From Pseudomonadota bacterium (GTDB lineage Bacteria > Pseudomonadota > Alphaproteobacteria > Rhizobiales > Xanthobacteraceae): 64,000 nucleotides of DNA. Position numbers and translations under genes: made by a program. Position 1 is the stretch's first letter, and every line of letters begins with the position of its first letter. The notes below the pieces were generated by a model. It did no database searches. It was given only the letters and a program-made list of their open reading frames with translations, and was not told the origin of the DNA. The stretch is from contig JAFEFL010000064.1 of the NCBI GenBank assembly GCA_018240595.1, forward strand, positions 62,001 to 126,000. Direction: 5' to 3'. This document shows, piece by piece, positions 52,269 to 61,494 of this stretch.

Positions 52269-53741
52269 ATGCCATCCCGACACTGTTCGCGGCCGGCTGC
52301 CTTGCGGCGGCGCGCGACTCTATGGCGCTTCACGCGAAGCAGCCTTCTGCTGACGGCCATCCTGGCGCTGCCGGCCTGCGCGAGCTTGGCGCCCGACGGC
52401 GGCATGAGCCTGCCGGCCGAGATCGCCGCTCGCCACTTGCGCAAGGATATTGCGGTCACGCGCAGCGAGGACGAGGCGGCAGCCGTTCGCGCCCGCGTCG
52501 CCAGTTTGCTGCGCAAGCCGCTGTCCGCCGACGCCGCCGTTCAGCTCGCGCTGCTCAACAATCGCGGTTTGCAGGCAGCCTATAACGCGCTCGGCATCGC
52601 CGATGCCGTGCGCGTGCAGCAGTCGCTGCCGCCGCGGCCCTCGTTCGAACTGACCCGCCTGTCGGGCGCGGCGGAAGTCGAACTGGAGCGGCAGATCGTC
52701 GGCAATATACTCGCGCTGGCGACGCTGCCGGCGCGCACCGAGATCGCCAATATCCGCTTCCGCCAGGCGCAACTGACCGCCGCGCTGGAAACCTTGCGCA
52801 CCGCGGCCGAAGCGCGGCGCGCCTACTATCGCGCCGTCGCCGCGCAGCAGGTCGTCAAGCTGTTCAAGGATGCGGGCGGCGTGTCCGCGACATCGACCGA
52901 GCTGTCTCGGCGCATGGGCGACAGCGGCGCCATGAGCAAGCTCGATCAGTCGCGTCAGCAGGTGCTGCATGCCGAACTGTCCGCCGATCTGACCCGCGCC
53001 GAGCTGCGCGCCTCCTCGGAACGCGAACGCTTGATCCGCGTGCTCGGCCTCGCCGAGGATCGGCTGGCCCTCAAGCTGCCGGCGGCCTTGCCGCCGCTCC
53101 CGGCGCGGCCGCCGACGCTGCAGGCTGCCGAGCAGAACGCACTCGACGGGCGCGTCGATCTGCAAACGGCGCGGCTCGATGTCGAGGCTTTGGCGAAGTC
53201 CTACGGGCTGACCAAGGCCACGCGGTTCGTCAACGTGCTGGAAGCCGGCTATGCCGACAAGATCACCGACAGCCGCGAAACCGGCGAGCACGCGCACAGC
53301 CGCGGCTTCACCGTCAAGTTCGAGGTGCCGCTGTTCGATTTCGGCGAGGCGCGAACGCGCGAGGCCGAGCAGAGCTACATGCAGGCGGTCAATCGCCTGG
53401 CGCAGAAGGCGGTCGACGTGCGCTCGCAGGCGCGCGAGGCCTATCGCGCCTATCGCCTCAACTACGATCTCGCGCAGCGCTACGCGCGTGAAGTCGTGCC
53501 GCTGCGCAAGGCCATGTCGCAGGAACAGATGCTGCGGTACGGCGCCATGCAGATCGACGTCTTCACGCTGCTGACCGACATCCGGCAGCAGATCGCGTCG
53601 CGCGTCACGGCAACTGAAGTGCAGCGCGACTTCTGGCTCGCCAGCACCGAGCTGTCGGCCGCCCTCATCGGCGGCAATTCGTCGAACGCCGACGTGGCGT
53701 CGGCCGGCGCGCCCGCGGGCGGCGACGGCGAAGAGCACTGA
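52269..53741 (+). CDS. TolC/CusC-family outer-membrane efflux lipoprotein
   Basis: A 490-residue protein with a signal peptide ending in the lipobox LPACAS (Cys37). Two OEP helical hairpin domains follow: AVQLALLNNRGLQAAYNALG, RQAQLTAALETLRTAAEARRAYYRA (long coil) and the second repeat FEVPLFDFGEARTREAEQSY. It has the trimeric TolC channel design. In Cus-type systems it works with an RND pump (CusA) and adaptor (CusB), but neither is in this cluster. It must therefore borrow a pump encoded elsewhere or serve another role. Confidence 0.9.
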   Translation: MPSRHCSRPAALRRRATLWRFTRSSLLLTAILALPACASLAPDGGMSLPAEIAARHLRKDIAVTRSEDEAAAVRARVASLLRKPLSADAAVQLALLNNRGLQAAYNALGIADAVRVQQSLPPRPSFELTRLSGAAEVELERQIVGNILALATLPARTEIANIRFRQAQLTAALETLRTAAEARRAYYRAVAAQQVVKLFKDAGGVSATSTELSRRMGDSGAMSKLDQSRQQVLHAELSADLTRAELRASSERERLIRVLGLAEDRLALKLPAALPPLPARPPTLQAAEQNALDGRVDLQTARLDVEALAKSYGLTKATRFVNVLEAGYADKITDSRETGEHAHSRGFTVKFEVPLFDFGEARTREAEQSYMQAVNRLAQKAVDVRSQAREAYRAYRLNYDLAQRYAREVVPLRKAMSQEQMLRYGAMQIDVFTLLTDIRQQIASRVTATEVQRDFWLASTELSAALIGGNSSNADVASAGAPAGGDGEEH

Positions 53742-53755
53742 AGGAGACAAAGATC

Positions 53756-55132
53756 ATGATCTCACGACGCAATCTCATCGGCTCGTCGCTGCTTCTCGCC
53801 GGCGCCACCGCGGTCAGCGGCCGCGTGCAGGCGGCGGGTATTCCCGAAGCGGTCAGCACCCGATCGCCGGCGATGCAACCGCCGCCGCGGCCGTCGAGCG
53901 GACCGGATTTTCACCCGGTCGTCACGCTCAACGGCTGGTCGCTGCCGTGGCGCATGAACGGCGACTGGAAGGAGTTTCATCTCGTCGCCGAGAAGGTCGA
54001 GCGCGAATTCGCGCCGGGCATGACGGCGCGGCTGTGGGGCTACAACGGCCAGTCGCCCGGCCCGACCATCGAATGCGTCGAGGGCGACCGCCTGCGCATC
54101 TTCGTCACCAACAAGCTGCCCGAGCACACCACCGTGCACTGGCACGGCATGCCGGTGCCGAACGGCATGGACGGCGTCGGCGGCCTGACGCAGCCGCACA
54201 TCAAACCGGGGCAGACCTTCGTCTACGAATTCGTCGCCAGGCGCAGCGGCACCTTCATGTACCACCCGCACGCCGACGAGATGGTGCAGATGGCCATGGG
54301 CATGATGGGCTTCCTGGTCGTGCATCCGCGCGATCCGAACGCGCATCGCGTCGATCGCGACTTCGTCTTCCTGATGTCGAGCTACGACATCGAGCCCGGC
54401 ACGGCGCTGCCCAAGGTCATGACCATGACCGACTTCAACCTGTGGACCTGGAACAGCCGGGTGTTCCCCGGAATCGATCCGCTGGTGGTGCGTCAGGGCG
54501 ATCGCGTCCGCATCCGCGTCGGCAATCTGACGATGACCAATCACCCGATCCACATGCACGGGCCGCATTTCGAGGTCACGGGCACGGACGGCGGCTGGGT
54601 GCGTGAAAGCGCGCGCTGGCCGGAAGTCACGACCGACATTCCGGTTGGCGGCATGCGCGCCATCGAGTTCGTCGCCGAGGACCCCGGCGACTGGGCCATT
54701 CATTGCCACAAGTCGCATCACACCATGAATGCGATGGGCCACGAGGTGAAGACCTTCATCGGCACGCCGCAGAAGGATCTCACCAAGGCGATCCGCAAAT
54801 TCATGCCCGACTACATGCCGATGGGATCGGAGGGCATGGCGGAAATGGGCTCGATGGAAATGCCGATGCCCGACAACACGCTGCCGATGATGACCGGCTT
54901 CGGCCAATACGGCCCGCTGGAAATGGGCGGCATGTTCTCGGTCGTGAAGGTGCGCGAGGACCTGAGCCCCGGCGATTACAAGGACCCCGGCCCCTACAAG
55001 CACCCGCCCGGCACCGTCGCGCATCAGGTCACCGACGCACCGGCGCCGGAACGGCGCAGCGAGGCGACGCCACCCGCCACACCTGCCGGCTTCACCGTCG
55101 TGAAGCCCGGGCCCAACAGTCACCAACACTGA
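53756..55132 (+). CDS. Tat-exported two-domain multicopper oxidase with Met-rich tail
   Basis: A 458-residue enzyme with Tat signal SRRNLIGSSLLLAG (~3-16). Copper motifs: HWHG (128-131), HPH (170-172), HPIHMHG (263-269) and HCHKSHHTMNAM (316-327), the type 1 plus trinuclear ligands. Only ~90 residues lie between the second and third motifs, far less than in three-domain CopA-type oxidases, so just two cupredoxin domains are present, with the type 1 site in the second. A tail rich in Met (~344-395: YMPMGSEGMAEMGSMEMPMP) is typical of copper-tolerance oxidases. It probably oxidises Cu(I) in the periplasm. Confidence 0.9.
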   Translation: MISRRNLIGSSLLLAGATAVSGRVQAAGIPEAVSTRSPAMQPPPRPSSGPDFHPVVTLNGWSLPWRMNGDWKEFHLVAEKVEREFAPGMTARLWGYNGQSPGPTIECVEGDRLRIFVTNKLPEHTTVHWHGMPVPNGMDGVGGLTQPHIKPGQTFVYEFVARRSGTFMYHPHADEMVQMAMGMMGFLVVHPRDPNAHRVDRDFVFLMSSYDIEPGTALPKVMTMTDFNLWTWNSRVFPGIDPLVVRQGDRVRIRVGNLTMTNHPIHMHGPHFEVTGTDGGWVRESARWPEVTTDIPVGGMRAIEFVAEDPGDWAIHCHKSHHTMNAMGHEVKTFIGTPQKDLTKAIRKFMPDYMPMGSEGMAEMGSMEMPMPDNTLPMMTGFGQYGPLEMGGMFSVVKVREDLSPGDYKDPGPYKHPPGTVAHQVTDAPAPERRSEATPPATPAGFTVVKPGPNSHQH

Positions 55133-55154
55133 CCATCAACGGAGAGAGCACACC

Positions 55155-55610
55155 ATGAAACTGACGACACTGGTCGCGATCGCGGCAACCGCTTTCGGCA
55201 TCGCCGCCGCGCAGGCCCATGACGGAGAATTTTCGGCGGGCCGGCCCGGCGATCCGAAAAAGCCGGCGCGCACCGTCACCGTCATCATGCAGGACGACGC
55301 CAACGGCATGCGCTACGTGCCCGATCGCATCGACGTCAAACGCGGCGAGCAGGTCCGCATCGTCATCGAGAACAAGGGCGCGCTGAAGCACGAGTTCACC
55401 CTCGCCACCATGCAGGACAACAAGAAGCATGGCGCGCTGATGATGAAGTTTCCCGACATGGAGCACGACGATCCGAACGCCAAGAGCGTCGAGCCGGGCA
55501 AGAGCGCCGAAATCCTGTGGCGCTTCGACAAGACCGGCACGTTCGAATTCGCCTGCCTGATCCCCGGCCACTACGAGGCCGGCATGCACGGCACCGCCAG
55601 CGTCAAGTAA
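55155..55610 (+). CDS. Exported cupredoxin (plastocyanin/azurin-like)
   Basis: A 151-residue protein with a signal peptide (~1-21, ending AAAQA) and a cupredoxin domain. Type 1 copper ligands are His in LKHEFTL (~79) and the Cys-x4-His-x4-Met cluster in CLIPGHYEAGM (~134-144). VPDRIDVKRGEQVRIVIEN is the standard strand ahead of the first His. It could shuttle electrons or copper to or from the adjacent oxidase. An insert between the His and Cys (MQDNKKHGALMMKFPDMEHD) is rich in Met and His and may bind extra metal. Confidence 0.9.
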   Translation: MKLTTLVAIAATAFGIAAAQAHDGEFSAGRPGDPKKPARTVTVIMQDDANGMRYVPDRIDVKRGEQVRIVIENKGALKHEFTLATMQDNKKHGALMMKFPDMEHDDPNAKSVEPGKSAEILWRFDKTGTFEFACLIPGHYEAGMHGTASVK

Positions 55611-55634
55611 GTTCTCAGCAACAGGAAAACGGAA

Positions 55635-55937
55635 ATGAAGAAACAGATTCGGAAGATCGCCATCGCCACGCTCGTCGGCGCCGTCCTCGCCTCGGCGAGC
55701 TGGGCGCAATCCGCGCTGATCGACGGCACGGTGACCAAGGTCGACGCCGCGGCGAGCAAGATCACCATCAAGCACGGGCCGATCAAGAAGCTCGACATGG
55801 ACGAAGGCATGACCATGGTCTTCACCGCCAAGGACAAGAGCCTGCTCGACAAGGTGAAGGCCGGCGACAAGGTTAAGTTCGACGCCGACAACGTCAACGG
55901 CCAGTTCATCGTCACCGCGATCGAAAAAGCCAAATAA
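55635..55937 (+). CDS. CusF-like periplasmic copper-binding protein
   Basis: A 100-residue protein with a signal peptide (~1-24, ASASWAQ) and an OB-fold CusF domain: GTVTKVDAAASKITIKHGPI, KKLDMDEGMTMVFTAKD and VKFDADNVNGQFIVTAIEK. In E. coli CusF, Cu(I) is held by one His, two Met and a Trp through a cation-pi contact. Here the His (IKHGP) and the MTM pair are present, but the Trp position reads Met in LDMDEG. It would be a His/Met-type variant, common in copper clusters of this kind. Last gene of the island, followed by a terminator. Confidence 0.88.
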   Translation: MKKQIRKIAIATLVGAVLASASWAQSALIDGTVTKVDAAASKITIKHGPIKKLDMDEGMTMVFTAKDKSLLDKVKAGDKVKFDADNVNGQFIVTAIEKAK

Positions 55938-55949
55938 TCCGGGCTTGCC

Positions 55950-55993
55950 GTCGCCGCCGGGCACACTTACAAGGCTCGGCGGCGACGATTTTG
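55950..55993 (+). terminator. Terminator-like hairpin closing the copper cluster
   Basis: GTCGCCGCCG (55950-55959) pairs with CGGCGGCGAC (55977-55986) around a 17-base loop and is followed by GATTTTGTC. A reasonable intrinsic terminator that isolates rph from the copper genes. Confidence 0.7.
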
Positions 55994-56018
55994 TCAGATT
56001 ATTGAGGAGTCTCGATCC

Positions 56019-56738
56019 ATGCGTCCGAGCCAGCGCCAGCCCGATGAAATGCGCGCCGTGTCGCTGGAGCGCAGCGTCGTCAAATACGCCGAGGGCTCCT
56101 GCTTCGTGAAATTCGGCGAGACCCATGTCCTGGTGACCGCCAGCCTGGAGGAACGCCTGCCGCCGTGGCTCAAGGGCCAGGGCCGCGGCTGGGTCACCGC
56201 GGAATACGGCATGCTGCCGCGCGCCACGCACAGCCGCACCCGCCGCGAGGCTGCCTCCGGCAAGCAGGGCGGCCGCACCGTCGAGATTCAGCGCCTGATC
56301 GGCCGGTCGCTGCGCACCGTGGTCGATCTCGTGGCGCTCGGCGAGCGCCAGATCACCATCGATTGCGACGTCATCCAGGCCGACGGCGGCACCCGCACCG
56401 CGTCGATCACCGGCGCCTGGGTGGCGCTGGCCGACTGCCTTGCCTGGATGAAGGCGCGCGACATGTTCAAGGGCGACGTCCGCGTTCTCCGGGACAACGT
56501 CGCCGCGGTGTCCTGCGGCGTATTCCGCGGCACCGCCGTGCTCGACCTTGATTACGCGGAAGATTCCGAGGCCGACACCGACGCCAATTTCGTCATGACC
56601 GGTACGGGACACATCGTCGAAGTGCAGGGCACCGCCGAGAAGGAGCCGTTCAGCGAGGAGCAACTGCTCGCCCTGCTGGCGCTGGCGCGCAAGGGCACCG
56701 GCAAGCTGATCGAACTGCAGAAGATGGCGGTGGGTTGA
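56019..56738 (+). CDS. rph: Ribonuclease PH
   Basis: A 239-residue phosphorolytic exoribonuclease trimming tRNA 3' ends. Conserved: MRPSQRQPDEMRAVSLERS, CFVKFGETHVLVTASLEE, RTRREAASGKQGGRTVEIQR (phosphate-binding Arg) and QGTAEKEPFSEEQLLALLAL. It has full length and an intact C-terminus. Overlaps or abuts rdgB. The usual alphaproteobacterial layout has rph directly divergent from hrcA; here ~4.3 kb of copper genes lie between. Confidence 0.97.
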   Translation: MRPSQRQPDEMRAVSLERSVVKYAEGSCFVKFGETHVLVTASLEERLPPWLKGQGRGWVTAEYGMLPRATHSRTRREAASGKQGGRTVEIQRLIGRSLRTVVDLVALGERQITIDCDVIQADGGTRTASITGAWVALADCLAWMKARDMFKGDVRVLRDNVAAVSCGVFRGTAVLDLDYAEDSEADTDANFVMTGTGHIVEVQGTAEKEPFSEEQLLALLALARKGTGKLIELQKMAVG

Positions 56739-56740
56739 GC

Positions 56741-57376
56741 GTGAGCCACCGCCAGCTCACCGGCTCCGTCGTCATCGCCACGCATAATCCCGGCAAGCTC
56801 GCCGAGATGCGCGACCTGCTCGCGCCGTACAACATCACGGCGACATCGGCGGCCGAACTCAATCTCCCGGAGCCGGAAGAGACCGGCACGACTTTCGCCG
56901 CCAACGCGCGCATCAAGGCGATGGCCGCCGCGCTCGCGACCGGTCATGCCGCGTTTGCCGATGATTCCGGTCTTTGCGTCGATGCCCTCGCCGGCGATCC
57001 CGGTATCTATTCGGCGCGCTGGGCCGGACCCGACAAGGATTTCCGCGGCGCGATGAATCAGATCCAGACGCTGCTCGTCGAGAAGGGCGCGACGACGCCG
57101 GAGCAGCGTCGCGGTCATTTCATCGCCGCCCTGTGTCTTGCCTGGCCCGACGGCCACGTCGAGGAGTTCGAAGGCCGCGTCGATGGCGTCATCGTCTGGC
57201 CGCCCAAAGGAACCGCCGGCTTCGGCTACGATCCCTTGTTCCTGCCCGACGGTCATGAACGCACCTTCGGCGAGATGACCGCCGATGAAAAACACGGCCT
57301 GCCGCCGAAAGGCATGGGACTTTCTCACAGAGCCCGCGCGTTCGTGATGCTCGCGAAGGCGTGTTTGCGGCCGTAA
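56741..57376 (+). CDS. rdgB: dITP/XTP pyrophosphatase (RdgB/HAM1)
   Basis: A protein of ~211 residues that clears non-canonical purine nucleotides. Motifs: VVIATHNPGKLAEMRDLL at the start, AFADDSGLCVDALAG (catalytic Asp), GIYSARWAGPDKDF, GFGYDPLFLPDG and the end SHRARAFVML. Start: GTG 56741 is used; a TTG at 56735 overlapping the rph stop is equally possible and adds two residues. Coupled to rph and ahead of hemW, the standard order. Confidence 0.95.
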   Translation: MSHRQLTGSVVIATHNPGKLAEMRDLLAPYNITATSAAELNLPEPEETGTTFAANARIKAMAAALATGHAAFADDSGLCVDALAGDPGIYSARWAGPDKDFRGAMNQIQTLLVEKGATTPEQRRGHFIAALCLAWPDGHVEEFEGRVDGVIVWPPKGTAGFGYDPLFLPDGHERTFGEMTADEKHGLPPKGMGLSHRARAFVMLAKACLRP

Positions 57377-57460
57377 ATTCGTTAAAATTTTAAATACTTG
57401 TCCGCAGCGACGATGCGTCTTTGCTGGCGGGAACCCGCGGTGACGCCTATAGTCATTAAC

Positions 57461-58645
57461 ATGTCGTTAACTAACATCACCGCCGTGAATACCGTCGCTC
57501 CCGATCAGGACTTCGCCGTCTACGTCCACTGGCCGTTCTGCCTGTCGAAGTGCCCGTATTGCGACTTCAACAGCCATGTCCGCCACGGCGGCTATGACGA
57601 GTCGCGTTATCTGCGCGCGATCGAAAGCGAACTCGCGGCGACCGCGGCGCGCATCGGCAAGCGCACGGTGTCGAGCGTGTTCTTCGGCGGCGGCACGCCG
57701 TCGTTGATGCAGCCATCCACCGTCGAGGGCATCATCAACGCCATCGGCAAGCACTGGACGCTCGCTAACGACGCCGAGATTTCGCTCGAAGCCAATCCGA
57801 CCAGCGTCGAGGCGACGCGCTTCCGCGGCTATCGCTCAGCCGGCGTCAACCGCGTCTCGCTCGGCGTGCAGGCGCTCGACGATCAATCGCTGAAAGAACT
57901 CGGCCGCCTGCACACCGCGGACGAAGCGCTGGCCGCAATCGCGGTGGCACGTTCGATCTTCGATCGCTACTCGTTCGACCTTATCTATACGCGGCCGCGG
58001 CAGACGCTCGCCGAGTGGACGCTCGAACTCAACCGCGCCATTGGCGAAGCCGCCGAGCACTTGTCGCTTTATCAACTCACCATCGAACCGGGCACGGCGT
58101 TCCATGGCCTGCACAAGGCCGGCAAGCTCATCATGCCGGAAGAAGGCCTGGCGCGCGATCTCTACGATCTGACGCAACAGGTCTGCGCCGATGCTGGGCT
58201 TCCGGCATACGAAGTGTCGAACCACGCTCGCCGCGGCGCGGAGTGCCTGCACAATCTCGTTTACTGGCGCGGCCACGAGTATGCCGGCGTCGGCCCCGGC
58301 GCGCATGGCCGCCTGAACGTCGACGGCCGCCGCTACGCCACCGAAACCGAGCGCAAGCCCGAAGGCTGGCTCGATCTCGTCGATGCGAACGGCATCGGCC
58401 TCACCGTCGATGAGGCCTTGCAGCCCGGCGAAGTCGCCGATGAATTCCTGCTGATGGGGCTGCGCCTCAGCGAAGGCATCGACCCGAAGCGCTTCACCGC
58501 TTTGTCAGGCCGCGCGCTCGATCCGAAGCGGCTGGCGTTTCTCATGGACGGCGGCGCGGTCGAGACCATGGACAATGGCCGCCTGCGCGTGACGCCGTCG
58601 GGCTTCCCGCTGCTCGACGCAGTGGTGGCGGACCTGGCGGCGTAA
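57461..58645 (+). CDS. hemW: Heme chaperone HemW (radical SAM)
   Basis: A 394-residue radical SAM protein. The iron-sulfur motif CLSKCPYCDF (C-x3-C-x2-C) is at ~26-35, FFGGGTPSLM follows as the SAM-binding region, and VSLGVQALDDQSLKELGR and GVGPGAHGRL are typical. It was formerly called coproporphyrinogen dehydrogenase-like, but the HemN-specific residues are absent. HemW is now known to transfer heme to respiratory enzymes. ATG 57461 (MSLTNITAVN) is preferred over the ATG at 57398, because the extra residues are not conserved-looking and the alternative start lacks a ribosome binding site. Confidence 0.95.
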   Translation: MSLTNITAVNTVAPDQDFAVYVHWPFCLSKCPYCDFNSHVRHGGYDESRYLRAIESELAATAARIGKRTVSSVFFGGGTPSLMQPSTVEGIINAIGKHWTLANDAEISLEANPTSVEATRFRGYRSAGVNRVSLGVQALDDQSLKELGRLHTADEALAAIAVARSIFDRYSFDLIYTRPRQTLAEWTLELNRAIGEAAEHLSLYQLTIEPGTAFHGLHKAGKLIMPEEGLARDLYDLTQQVCADAGLPAYEVSNHARRGAECLHNLVYWRGHEYAGVGPGAHGRLNVDGRRYATETERKPEGWLDLVDANGIGLTVDEALQPGEVADEFLLMGLRLSEGIDPKRFTALSGRALDPKRLAFLMDGGAVETMDNGRLRVTPSGFPLLDAVVADLAA

Positions 58646-58671
58646 CAACTATCCGTTCGTGACGGCGCTCT

Positions 58672-59874
58672 CTAAAACGCCTTCGGCGCCGGGCTGACGA
58701 CCTGGCCGCCGCCGGGAGCAACGCGCAGCACGGCAAGGCCGCGCTCATTGGTGCCGTCGGCCTTGAAGCGGAACACGCCGTCGATGCCGGCAAATCCGGA
58801 CGACGTGGTGAGAATCTGCTCGGTGAAGCGCTGAGCGCCCTGCGTCTTCACCAGCGCGGCGACCAGCGCCACCGCGTCATACGAGAGCGTCGCGGTGCGC
58901 ACCGGATCCTGACCGTAACGGCCGCGATAGCGCTGCGCGAAACTGCGGAAGCCCGCCGCATCCGGCGCGGCGTACCAGCCGCCGGCGAGCGAAGCGTTGC
59001 TAAATATGCGGGGGTCGTCCCACAGACCGGTGCCGAGCAATTGCAAACGCTTCAGGTTGACGCGATTGGTTTCGAGCTGCGCCACCACCTGCGGCACGGC
59101 GTCGGCGCCGTCGGGAAGGAACAGCGCATCGGCGCGCCCCGCCGCCTGCGCCACGCGGCGCACCGCCTCGCCCATGCGCGACGCATCGAGCGGATACTTC
59201 TCGAGCGCGACGACGCGGCCGCCGCGGCGAGCCACTTCCTGCTGGAACGCGGCCTCGACCACCGTTCCGTAGGCATTGTCCGGCAACAGCGCGGCGAAGG
59301 AGCGCTTACCGCGCGACACGGAGAAATCGACGATGCGGCGCACGTCGGACTCCGGAAGGAAGCTGAGAAGATAGACGCCCCGCGTCGCGACGCTGGCGTC
59401 GGTCGAGAAGGCAATCACCGGAATGTTGCGGCTGCGCGCGACCGCGCCGACCGCGCTCACGGATTGCGCAAACAACGGGCCAATGATGATCTCGGCGCCT
59501 TCGCCAAGGGCCTGCTGCGCAGCGGCCTGCGCGCCTTGCGGCGAGCCGCCGTCGTCCTTCACCAGAAGCTGGATGTTTGGTTCTTTGAATTCGGCGAGCG
59601 CCATCTCGGCGGCGTTCTTCATCGACAGCGCGGCGACGCCGGCATTGCCTTGCGCCGACAGCGGCAGGATGAGACCGACGCGAATCTGGCCGCTGCCGAT
59701 CTGCGACGGCTGCGCCGGTTCGCCGGCGGGTTGGGGCGCCGGCTCGCCGGGCGTATCCAATCGATCGAGGGCGCCGCTGGTGCATCCGGCCAGCGCCAGC
59801 GATGCCGCGGCGAAGCCGCCCACCATTACGAGACGGCGGCGGGTCACGCCCTGCCTGTGAGATCGAATGCGCAA
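58672..59874 (-). CDS. LpoA-like periplasmic lipoprotein (penicillin-binding protein activator)
   Basis: A 400-residue lipoprotein: a basic N-terminus, hydrophobic stretch and lipobox ALAGCTS (Cys31), then a Pro/Ala-rich linker and a type I periplasmic-binding-protein fold (IRVGLILPLSAQGNAGVAAL, AEIIIGPLFAQSVSAVGAVA, VIAFSTDASVATRGVYLLSF). Its place opposite rsmI-yraN is the same as lpoA (yraM) in enterobacteria, so a role in activating PBP1a-type peptidoglycan synthesis is inferred. It has no TPR-like N-domain as E. coli LpoA has; it could instead be an ordinary ABC solute-binding protein. Confidence 0.75.
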   Translation of the reverse strand: MRIRSHRQGVTRRRLVMVGGFAAASLALAGCTSGALDRLDTPGEPAPQPAGEPAQPSQIGSGQIRVGLILPLSAQGNAGVAALSMKNAAEMALAEFKEPNIQLLVKDDGGSPQGAQAAAQQALGEGAEIIIGPLFAQSVSAVGAVARSRNIPVIAFSTDASVATRGVYLLSFLPESDVRRIVDFSVSRGKRSFAALLPDNAYGTVVEAAFQQEVARRGGRVVALEKYPLDASRMGEAVRRVAQAAGRADALFLPDGADAVPQVVAQLETNRVNLKRLQLLGTGLWDDPRIFSNASLAGGWYAAPDAAGFRSFAQRYRGRYGQDPVRTATLSYDAVALVAALVKTQGAQRFTEQILTTSSGFAGIDGVFRFKADGTNERGLAVLRVAPGGGQVVSPAPKAF

Positions 59875-60086
59875 AAACCCCGTTCCCTCGTCCGCGAGCG
59901 ACCCCCGGTCACTCCTAGCCGGTAAAGTCCATTTTGTCCCGCAAAAGTTAAGACGATGAAAACATGGAGGAATTTTAAGTTTTCACAGTCGGCGCCGGAA
60001 ACGACGCGGCCCGGTCCGAGCCCGTTATCGCGCGGAAAAGGCGCACAAAACCGCGCAGCCGCGCGCCGAGCGGCTAGAGTGCCGCC

Positions 60087-60989
<903 letters not shown>

Positions 60990-60991
60990 GC

Positions 60992-61435
60992 ATGGCAAAA
61001 GACGACAGCCCGCTGCCGCCGCTCCCACGCAGCCCGCGCGTGCCTGGCTTGCGTCCTAAGGTGAAAAAGGCGGAGGCGAGCCCGGAACGGCAGGCAGCGT
61101 TCAATCGCGGCATCTCGGCCGAAAGTCTGGCGGCGGCCTGGCTGATCGGAAAGGGCTATCGCATTCTGTCGCGTCGCTTCCGCTCCGGCGCCGGCGAGAT
61201 CGATATTGTCGCCGGACGTCGGCACACTATCGTCTTCGTCGAAGTGAAGGCGCGTGCGACACTCGACGATGCCGCCGAGTCGGTGACCCCGCGCCAGCGC
61301 GGCCGCATTGCCGCCGCCGCCGAGATCTGGCTGGCGCAGAACCCTCACGTCGTTTTCAGAGATTTGCGCTTTGACGCTATCCTGATCGCGCCCGGCAAGC
61401 TGCCGCGGCACATCCAGGGCGCGTTTGAGACGTGA
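60992..61435 (+). CDS. UPF0102 (YraN) family nuclease-like protein
   Basis: A 147-residue protein from ATG 60992 (MAKDDSPLPP), two bases after the rsmI stop, with GAGGA upstream. The C-terminal ~110 residues have the restriction-endonuclease-like YraN fold: AFNRGISAESLAAAWLIGKG, the active-site RRFRSGAGEIDIVA and VFVEVKARATLDDAAES (D/E-x-K). It has an extra basic N-terminus of ~40 residues. It is often predicted to be an endonuclease or Holliday-junction-like enzyme, but with no proven role. Confidence 0.9.
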   Translation: MAKDDSPLPPLPRSPRVPGLRPKVKKAEASPERQAAFNRGISAESLAAAWLIGKGYRILSRRFRSGAGEIDIVAGRRHTIVFVEVKARATLDDAAESVTPRQRGRIAAAAEIWLAQNPHVVFRDLRFDAILIAPGKLPRHIQGAFET

Positions 61436-61436
61436 A

Positions 61437-61494
61437 CCGTCATCCTGAGGTGCGAGCGCAGCGAGCTTCGCGTCGAGTGCCTCAGGGTGACGGA
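61437..61494. repeat. Palindromic repeat between yraN and the chemoreceptor gene
   Basis: CCGTCATCCTGAGG (61437-61450) is complementary to CTCAGGGTGACGG (61481-61493) with one mismatch; the core GCGAGCGCAGCGAGCTTCGCG contains its own GC-rich hairpin. A known Bradyrhizobium-type CATCCTGAGG repeat. It forms the 3' boundary of two convergent genes. Confidence 0.75.
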
